Positions 58,101 through 64,000 of a stretch of 64,000 nucleotides of DNA are shown in pieces (the first letter of the stretch is position 1; each line of letters opens with the position of its first letter). Source of the DNA: Pleodorina starrii. Its lineage: Eukaryota > Chlorophyta > Chlorophyceae > Chlamydomonadales > Volvocaceae. A program made the translations under genes and the position numbers. Under the pieces are notes generated by a model that had not been told where the DNA came from, made no database searches, and saw only the letters and a program-made list of their open reading frames with translations. The stretch spans positions 273,001 through 337,000 of the forward strand of contig BRXU01000004.1 of assembly GCA_030267565.1 (NCBI GenBank). Reading direction: 5' to 3'.

Positions 58101-59970
58101 GCGACCCGCGGGTCAGTCGGTCGGTCACACGTCATCACGTGACCAATCCCCTCACTCAGGCAGCAGTGCGTCAGGCGACATGCGTGGAGGAAGTTCAGCG
58201 GACAGTGCACCCGAAGGGCGCAAGAGCCCACATAATGCGCGCAGCCGCAAAGGGGGCTCTTCACGGGGTCGGGGTCGGGGTTGGGGTCGGGGCGCGGGGC
58301 TGGCCGCTGTTCCTCTGTGTGTGTCCTTTGCATGAAGGCGTCGTGTTTGTATTGTGTGCTGCGTAGGGCCCAGGGGGGCGCGTCTACGGCCGGGTGCTGT
58401 GACGCCGGATGGCCCGGAGCCGCTGCCCCCAGCTAGCGCCCCTCATCTCCTGATCAGGATCAGGATCCTGATTCGCTTCCGTGCTCTGGGCTGACGCGTC
58501 GGTGTCGGTCGCCTCCCCGGGCCCCCTTTTACCGTCGCTGCGCCCGGGCATTGAAAGCGGCGAATGGCGGCCTGCGTGGCCCCCCAATCGAATGGGCGCC
58601 GATCTGTCTGCCTTGAGGCCATACTGCCCCGGGGTAGGGTAGGGTAGGGTAGGTTGGACGGGGCCACGCGGAGCCGTACGCGGCCACAGCCGTTAGCGAC
58701 GGCCATACCGGTACCACCCTCTCGCGCCACAGGCGACCCACGAACGAGGCAAAGGCACCGGTACGACGTGTTCGACGTGTACGGCTCACTCACCGAAGGA
58801 CACGTGGTACTGGTTGTAGACCTTTTTGATGTGAGGGTTGGCGACCACAATATAGCTGCGGTGGGGCGAGAGGGAGGCGAGGGAGGGAGGCGAGGGAGGG
58901 CGAGAGGGAGGGAGGGAGGGAAGGTGATGGCCGCGGAGGGCAGGGGCAAGAACAGAACAGAACAGAACAGAACCGAGGCGAGGTGAACCGAGGCGCGTAG
59001 GGCGAATGGAGCGGAGGACGGATGGGAGGCGGGGATGGGATGGGATGGGAGAGGAGGGGAGGGGAGGCGGCGCAGCCAGCAGGTGGTCGTGTGTGTGGGC
59101 CAGCCGTGGATGCCGTGGATGCCGGGGAGGGGTTACCGCACGCAGGGCCTCCCGCGGGAGGAAGTCGAACGGCGCATCAGCGGGGGCGAGCCACAAAGGG
59201 TGGTCTCAGCAGCGGCGGGAGGACGCGGCGCGCTGCATCGCTGCGACTTACGGCAGCAGCTGGAGGTCCATCAGCCGCCGCGCAAGGCGCTTAGGCAGCT
59301 GAGGGGCGGGGGCGGGCCATAAAAAGCAATGGGGAGGGGACAGGGGAGGGGCCAGGAGTAATCGGTAGGGTGGGGATTTCACACGTCATTTTTTGCACGG
59401 GTTCCTCAGCCAGCAGTGCGGGGAAGCAGCTGTTTGGGTGAGTAGTTGGTAACAGGTGTCGCGTTGCTGTGGTTGGCGCCAAGGCCCCGAGTCAGGTTCC
59501 CGCCGGGTGCTGACTTGCTGGCGACCGTTAATGGGCCCGCACATACCCCCTCCCTATCCTCCCGCCGCTGCTCAGCACCCCCCTACAGTGCCCACCTCGC
59601 GCTGCACGTATCGCGCGCTTTTGAGGATCTTCTCCGGGTCGTCCCAGGCATTACGTCCAAAGCTCAACATTTGACGCAGGGACAGCACTTCGACATCTTG
59701 AGCAGCGTACTGCAGCGAGGAGCCGCGTGGAAGGAGGGGTAAGGATACATCGCTCGGACCCACGCGCCGAACGCTTTACCGACAGACGTTGGCGGCTGCA
59801 TGCGGACTGTCGCTTCCCACCTTTTCAACCGTTGAGTCGTAGAAGCTCTCAGCACGTATGGTGTTCAAATTCAAGTCAGACAACTGCTGAGAGGACGTCG
59901 CAGCGTGCAGTCCTCGAAAAAGCGCTGCAAACCCACGGCAGCGTAGACCTGAAGGCGCCAGGCTTCTCAT
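53578..59970 (-). CDS. PDK: Mitochondrial PDK/BCKDK-family dehydrogenase kinase
   Basis: Phosphorylates the E1 subunit of pyruvate or branched-chain 2-oxoacid dehydrogenase in the mitochondrial matrix. Eleven exons: 59970-59821, 59709-59596, 59298-59252, 58855-58794, 58090-58004, 57207-57048, 56556-56478, 56021-55897, 55267-54982, 54498-54222 and 53720-53578. They join in phase to 509 residues. Residues 1-25 are Arg-rich with no acid, a mitochondrial presequence. Family marks are SLRQMLSFG, LPKRLARRLMDLQLLP, SRISRRVIAEQH (H200), PYIPAHLDYMLYELLKNAMR (E268, N272), SDQGGG (D358) and GLGFGLPLSRLYARYFGG (G447, G449, G451). Ser/Gln/Gly inserts at about 285-330 and 381-425 make it longer than the usual 390-430. 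The alignment has features of both subfamilies (GYIGVICT is BCKDK-like, LPLSRLYARYFGG is PDK-like), so the substrate is open. Exon 7 ends at CAG/GCGCGT, implying a GC-AG intron. Confidence 0.93.
53761..53880 (+). repeat. Five exact 24-bp tandem repeats
   Basis: Unit GTCGGGTCGCGAGGTTGG plus GGGCAG, repeated five times without change, in the last intron (54221-53721) of the mitochondrial kinase gene. Confidence 0.95.
54653..54723 (+). repeat. Four 18-bp tandem repeats
   Basis: Unit GGGGTCAAGAGGCCTTCC: three exact copies and a fourth lacking one A, in the intron between exons 9 and 10 of the mitochondrial kinase gene. Confidence 0.93.
55343..55380 (+). repeat. Dispersed repeat B left of PDK exon 8
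   Basis: GGTTATCCACGGGGGTATAG then GCCGGAGCCCGTGAACGG, plus orientation, in the intron between exons 8 and 9. It is inverted relative to the copy at 56347-56380. Confidence 0.9.
56347..56380 (-). repeat. Dispersed repeat B right of PDK exon 8
   Basis: CCGTTCACGGGCTCCGGCC then TTTACGTGGACAACC, minus orientation, in the intron between exons 7 and 8, which is the GC-AG intron. Confidence 0.9.
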
Positions 59971-61255
59971 TGTGCCAAGCCAATTTCTATTTTATTGCAA
60001 TCGCATCAGCCCCCGTCCTCTTGAGCAGCGTCCAGTCAGCGTCAAGTGCCCAGAAGAAAGGTGCAGCCTAATTAGAAGCGCTTCTAATTGCTCGAATTGA
60101 GAATTTTTTGATAAGCGTTTAATTACATTAAAAACCTAGTCATCGAAATTTCCAAGCCACGGTATGAACGCTGACTTTGGTTCTCTCCTACAGCTCTGTT
60201 GTTGACATAACCCTGACGGGCACACGCTCCGGAACTGCAAGGGGGCCAGCAGTCAGAACCGTAACACCTAGGAATTGATTAGCGGAAAGCGACTGAGGGC
60301 GACTGCTCGCGTGCTCGGGCTGTCGGTCGTTGCAAGTCGTTGGTGGTTGTTGGGGCCACGGGTCGGCGAGTCGGGCTGACTGGTGTCCGGGTGAAGAACC
60401 TCAGACGTCGGCAAACACGCATACCTATTGCTTCGGGTGGAACCGCTAGATCTAACACCAGGATGCACCTAATTCCACACTGTCGAAAGCGTAATAAATC
60501 GCTGCTGCGATTCCAGGCGTGTTGCCAGCTTTCTTTTCTCGTCTCAGCACACGCGACAGGTTTACCCGCCCGCTCCTTTTCAACGAGGGGATGCGGGTCA
60601 TATCGCCCCGAAAATAAGGAAAACCTTTTGAAAAGTAGAAATTCGCCTCAAGGCCTACAGTACCGACCTTCAGAGGGAAGGAAAACAAAGCAGTCAGTCA
60701 GCATGTGTCGTAGGCCGACATTGAACAGTTTGGGGAGGCGTTCTGCCGCCATTGCAGCCCTGCTAGGCTCGGAAACCATATATCGGCACGGCACGGGACA
60801 AACTTTCCGAGGCCTTTCCCGAGGCCGTGTCTAGCCAGGCTAACTCGCACGGGCACAGGTCAAGCAGTGGTACGACTTCCAGCAGTCTCCCGCTTTCCGC
60901 GCATACGGTAATTGTCAATTAAGCTATTAGCCAACTGAACGCACCACGCCCGTATTTCCTTCTTCCTCCCCCCTTCCAAAATCTAACTCGTCGTTGCTGC
61001 GCTTCGCTTGCTCTCCGTAACCCCGCTTCCGGGATCTTCCGGATCTGCCCCTGAAGCGACCCCAGTTCCCAGGAACCCCAGGTGCCGCCCAAAAGACGCA
61101 ACGCAGCAACGGCCCCAGGCGGGCGCCGGCAGCAACGGCTGCCGACTTGTGCGCAAACACACACACGCCTGAAATGTCACCCTCCTCCCCCCTAAAAACC
61201 CCCGCCCTACAAACAAAAACGAACCAACGAACCAACAAATCAACGGCCTACTTGC
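59971..61255. other. Spacer between the mitochondrial kinase and the Gln-rich gene
   Basis: Holds the 5' region of the kinase gene and the 3' flank of the gene ending at 61256. A minus-strand TGTAA at 60127-60123 could serve the latter, giving a 3' UTR of about 1.1 kb. No coding region recognised. Confidence 0.5.
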
Positions 61256-63889
61256 TTAGTCATCCAGTTCCAGATCCTCCTCATCCCCTGGAGCGGTGAA
61301 GATTGTACGGCGCAAGAACCCGGCTGGATCGCGCAACCCCGCCGCCCCACTCATCGGCGCACCGGGGCAGCCGCCGCCGCCGCCGCCGGCGGCGGTGCGG
61401 CCGTGCGCACTCGAAGCCCCCGGCGGCAGCGGCGGCGGCGGCTGCATCCCGGGCCCCCGGCCATTCGAAGCCCCCGGCCTGGACAGCGCGAAGGAGGGCG
61501 CTGGCGGCACCGGCCTGGTTGCGGCCACCCTCTGCTGCTCCGCTGGCGGCTGCTGGCGCGGCTGCTGGCGGTGATGGTGGTTCTGTTGTTGGTGGTGCTG
61601 CTGCTCCTGATGGTGTTGGTGATGGTGCTGCTGCTGCGAATCTGGTTGCTGCGATTGCGACTGCGAGTGCTGTGAGTAGTAGAACAAGTCAAGCGGTGAG
61701 GCCACCGGCCGCGCTGCGGGGGGCCCCGCGGGGGGCGCCACGGGGGGCCCCGCGCCGCCCCCCGGCCTCCAGCCCCCCGGCGCCCGCACGCCCGACGCCA
61801 CCTCCAGCTGACTGGCCGGCTCCTCCTCCATCTGCTGAGCTCCCCCACGGCCGCCGCCGCCGGCCGCTGCTGCCGCAGGTGCGCCGGCTGCAGCAAGCGC
61901 AGGCGGAGCAGGCGGAGCCCGCAGGGCGCCTCCGGCGCCAGCGCCAGCGGCGCCAGCCGCCGCTTGCGTCGCAGTTGCGTTGCGGCTCTGCAGCTGGCTC
62001 TGTGGCGGCATGTAGAGTGCACCAGGGCGCCTGGGAGGAGGCACGGCGGCGGCTGGGGCCCGGCCCGGCTGGGGCTGCTGCTGCTGCTGCTGCAGGTGCT
62101 GGGGTCGCTGCTGTTGGGGTTGAGCGCCCTGGGAGGAGGAGGAGGGCTGCGTGGCGGGGGGCGGCTGGGAAGGCGGCCGAAGGGGTTGCTGAGGACGCTC
62201 CTGCGACTGCTGCTGCTGCTGTAGCGGCTGTTGGCGGGTCGGAGGCGGTGGCTGCTGCTGCAGCTGCTGCGGTGGCGGCGGCGGCGGCGGTGGTGGTGGT
62301 GGCTGCTGCCGGGTGCCTTGCAGCGGATGATCCCCCGCGCGGCGCTTGCCTAGCACGGAGAACAGCGGGACCGCCGCCTCGTCATCGTCCTCCAGCCCCT
62401 CCAACCCCTCCAGCTCCTCCTCCTCCTCCGCCGCCGCCGCCGCCAAACGCTCGCCTCCCTCGCTCCCCCGGTCCGCCGCAGCGCCGCCCAGATGCCTGCT
62501 GCTGTGGCGCCCGGCGGGCGGTGCCCCGCGCCCGCCGGAGGCCGGTGGCGGTGCCGCGAAGACGCCGCCCGCTACTGCCGCCGCTGTTGCCGCTGCCGCT
62601 GTTGCTGCTGATGTTGTTCCTGTTGTTGTTGTCGGCCCATCTTGCCGTCCGGAAGGTCTGTTTTGGGTGGCTGCGGCGGCGGCCACAGTGCCCGATGCTG
62701 GGGGGTGCCTCACCGGCACTCCCTCGCTGTTGACTGCTGCCGTGGATGGCGGGGGCTGCTGCGGTCGCGGTTGAGGTTGTTGAGGTTGTTGTTGAGGTTG
62801 TTGAGGTTGTTGGTGGTGCTGCTGCTGAGGACGGGGCGGCGGCGGAGGCATGGCACCCCCAGCCTCGGGTGAGAAGAGGCTGCTGCCTCCAACACCACCG
62901 CCTCCGCCGCCGCTGCCGCCGAGAACGTCCCCCTGCGCCGCGTCCGGCCGCATCGCCGAAAGCCCCGCAGCGCCGGTCGGGGACGGCTGCCGCCGCCGCT
63001 GCGGCGGTTGCTGCTGCTGCTGCTGCTGCTGCCGCTCGGGTCGCTGTTGTTGTGGCGGCTCCTGCTGCTTTTGCGGCGGCTCCTGCCGCCCCTGCTGCGG
63101 CTCCTGCCTGTGCGCCTGCGGGGGACCCTGCGCGTTGAGCGACCGCAGCGGCGATCGCCGTTCCCTCTGCTGCTGCTGCTGCTGCTGAGCCGCGGCGGAG
63201 ACTGCAACGTCGCGATGTAGACCGGAAGTACCCATATCGAAATCCAGATCCAGATCCAAATCCAAATCAAGATCAAGATTCAGATCGAAGTCCACATCCA
63301 TATCATCCAGACCAACCATCTTCCGCCGCCTTCCGCCCCCACCGCCGCCGCCGCCGCCGCCAGCGCTGACTGGCGGCGCATTGCTGCCGCTGCTGGCGCT
63401 CGGCCTAGCGGCGGCGGCGGCGGCGGCGGCCGTCAGCCCCGTCCCAGACCGTTGCGGCGGCCAGCCCGCAGCGCCAGCCGCCCCCGGCCCGCCGGTGCCC
63501 CGGCTGCCGATAGCGAAACCAGCCCCGGATCCGAAACCACCGAAACTGGGCTCCGGAGCTACGTCCACGTCGCCGCCGGTGGCGGTACCGGCCCGCCCCG
63601 TCGGCCCGGCGGGCCCTTGGGCTGGTCGCTGTGGAGGTGGCGGGTGTGGGTTGGGTTTGTGTGGATGAGATGGTGGGTGCATCTGGCTGGTGCCGGCGGC
63701 CGTTGAGGTCCCCGCAGCACCGAAGGTGGGTGGTTGGGCTGGGGGCTGGGGCTGAGGGTGGGGTACGCGGGTCGCTGCGGTCTGGCTGGCGGTGGGGGGC
63801 CGGGGGCCGCCGGCCGGCCGAAGGGCGGCGGCGGCGGTGGCGGCGGCGGTGGCGGCGCGGGGCGGTCTGGGCGTCGCAGCGGGGAAGAC
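61256..63889 (-). CDS. Gln/Pro/Ala-rich protein, C-terminal exon (partial)
   Basis: An open frame of 877 codons from a CAG acceptor at 63892-63890 to the stop at 61256; the first ATG inside it is at 63682, giving 808 residues. An in-frame TGA lies just upstream of the acceptor, so any upstream exon is spliced, and it may lie outside the window. The product is almost all low complexity: poly-Gln, poly-Gly, poly-Pro, and a run of alternating Asp-Leu near GLDDMDVDFDLNLDLDL. Less biased pieces are AAVPLFSVLGKRRAGDHPLQ, SPLDLFYYSQHSQSQ and the acidic end FLRRTIFTAPGDEEDLELDD. No domain recognised. A nuclear or RNA-binding scaffold would fit the composition, but that is only a guess. Confidence 0.6.
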   Translation of the reverse strand, partial: VFPAATPRPPRAATAAATAAAALRPAGGPRPPTASQTAATRVPHPQPQPPAQPPTFGAAGTSTAAGTSQMHPPSHPHKPNPHPPPPQRPAQGPAGPTGRAGTATGGDVDVAPEPSFGGFGSGAGFAIGSRGTGGPGAAGAAGWPPQRSGTGLTAAAAAAAARPSASSGSNAPPVSAGGGGGGGGGGRRRKMVGLDDMDVDFDLNLDLDLDLDLDLDFDMGTSGLHRDVAVSAAAQQQQQQQRERRSPLRSLNAQGPPQAHRQEPQQGRQEPPQKQQEPPQQQRPERQQQQQQQQPPQRRRQPSPTGAAGLSAMRPDAAQGDVLGGSGGGGGGVGGSSLFSPEAGGAMPPPPPRPQQQHHQQPQQPQQQPQQPQPRPQQPPPSTAAVNSEGVPVRHPPASGTVAAAAATQNRPSGRQDGPTTTTGTTSAATAAAATAAAVAGGVFAAPPPASGGRGAPPAGRHSSRHLGGAAADRGSEGGERLAAAAAEEEEELEGLEGLEDDDEAAVPLFSVLGKRRAGDHPLQGTRQQPPPPPPPPPPPQQLQQQPPPPTRQQPLQQQQQSQERPQQPLRPPSQPPPATQPSSSSQGAQPQQQRPQHLQQQQQQPQPGRAPAAAVPPPRRPGALYMPPQSQLQSRNATATQAAAGAAGAGAGGALRAPPAPPALAAAGAPAAAAAGGGGRGGAQQMEEEPASQLEVASGVRAPGGWRPGGGAGPPVAPPAGPPAARPVASPLDLFYYSQHSQSQSQQPDSQQQHHHQHHQEQQHHQQQNHHHRQQPRQQPPAEQQRVAATRPVPPAPSFALSRPGASNGRGPGMQPPPPLPPGASSAHGRTAAGGGGGGCPGAPMSGAAGLRDPAGFLRRTIFTAPGDEEDLELDD
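63238..63304 (-). repeat. GATCCA-type hexamer repeat, coding
   Basis: AATCCAGATCCAGATCC-type units encode alternating Asp and Leu/Asn/Phe in the Gln-rich protein, by the same mechanism as the tracts in the 1431-residue gene. Confidence 0.85.
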
Positions 63890-64000
63890 CTGCGGGCATC
63901 AGCGGGGGCGGCGGGATGGCGCCAGCAGCTGGTTCAGGTTCAGCGATAGTGGCGCCGCGGCGGCGGAGGGTTGGCTGAGTAGGGCGACTACCGGTAGACG

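Noticed and set aside
61303..62733. A 476-codon plus-strand frame
   Set aside because: Antisense of the Gln-rich exon, Ala/Arg/Pro composition only, no splice context.

Overview
The window is nuclear DNA of a green alga, most likely a volvocine (Chlamydomonas/Volvox-like) species. It is GC-rich, its genes have many short exons with C/T-rich acceptor tracts, proteins carry long Ala/Gly/Gln/Pro runs, candidate poly(A) signals are TGTAA, a TTTTAGGG-type telomere motif is present, and microsatellites are dense. No bacterial operon, CRISPR array or intact transposon was found. All coordinates come from reading the sequence; exon boundaries were chosen so that splice sites, phase and family alignment agree.

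Layout: (1) 1-4396, low-complexity flank. (2) 4397-9261, minus, 6 exons: Aurora-like protein kinase whose catalytic loop lacks the catalytic Asp. (3) 9262-13737, no gene recognised. (4) 13738-15226, minus, 2 exons: S-adenosylmethionine decarboxylase. (5) 15227-18412, spacer with a CCCA microsatellite. (6) 18413-24047, plus, 10 exons: PAK1IP1/Mak11-type WD40 ribosome-biogenesis protein. (7) 24341-29441, plus, 11 exons: RP2 (ARL3 GTPase-activating, TBCC-domain) homologue with an intact MGC lipidation start. (8) 32634-34574, plus, 3 exons: plastid ATP sulfurylase. (9) 37178-44123, minus, 7 exons: large protein not recognised. (10) 47112-48371, minus: tandem-repeat protein with 21 N-glycosylation sequons. 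(11) 53578-59970, minus, 11 exons: mitochondrial PDK/BCKDK-family kinase, apparently using one GC-AG intron. (12) 61256-63889, minus, probably continuing past the window: Gln-rich low-complexity protein.

The genes do not form one pathway. They are single-copy style housekeeping genes (polyamine synthesis, sulfate activation, ribosome assembly, mitochondrial dehydrogenase control, ciliary trafficking). The unusual content is mostly non-coding. A roughly 34-bp dispersed repeat appears about eleven times, and in two genes inverted copies bracket one internal exon. An octamer GTACGGCA/TGCCGTAC is greatly over-represented. A GATCCA-type hexamer repeat sits in introns and also codes for Asp-Leu tracts in two unrelated proteins. 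Pentanucleotide satellites fill several introns, and telomere-like repeats lie in a predicted 3' UTR.
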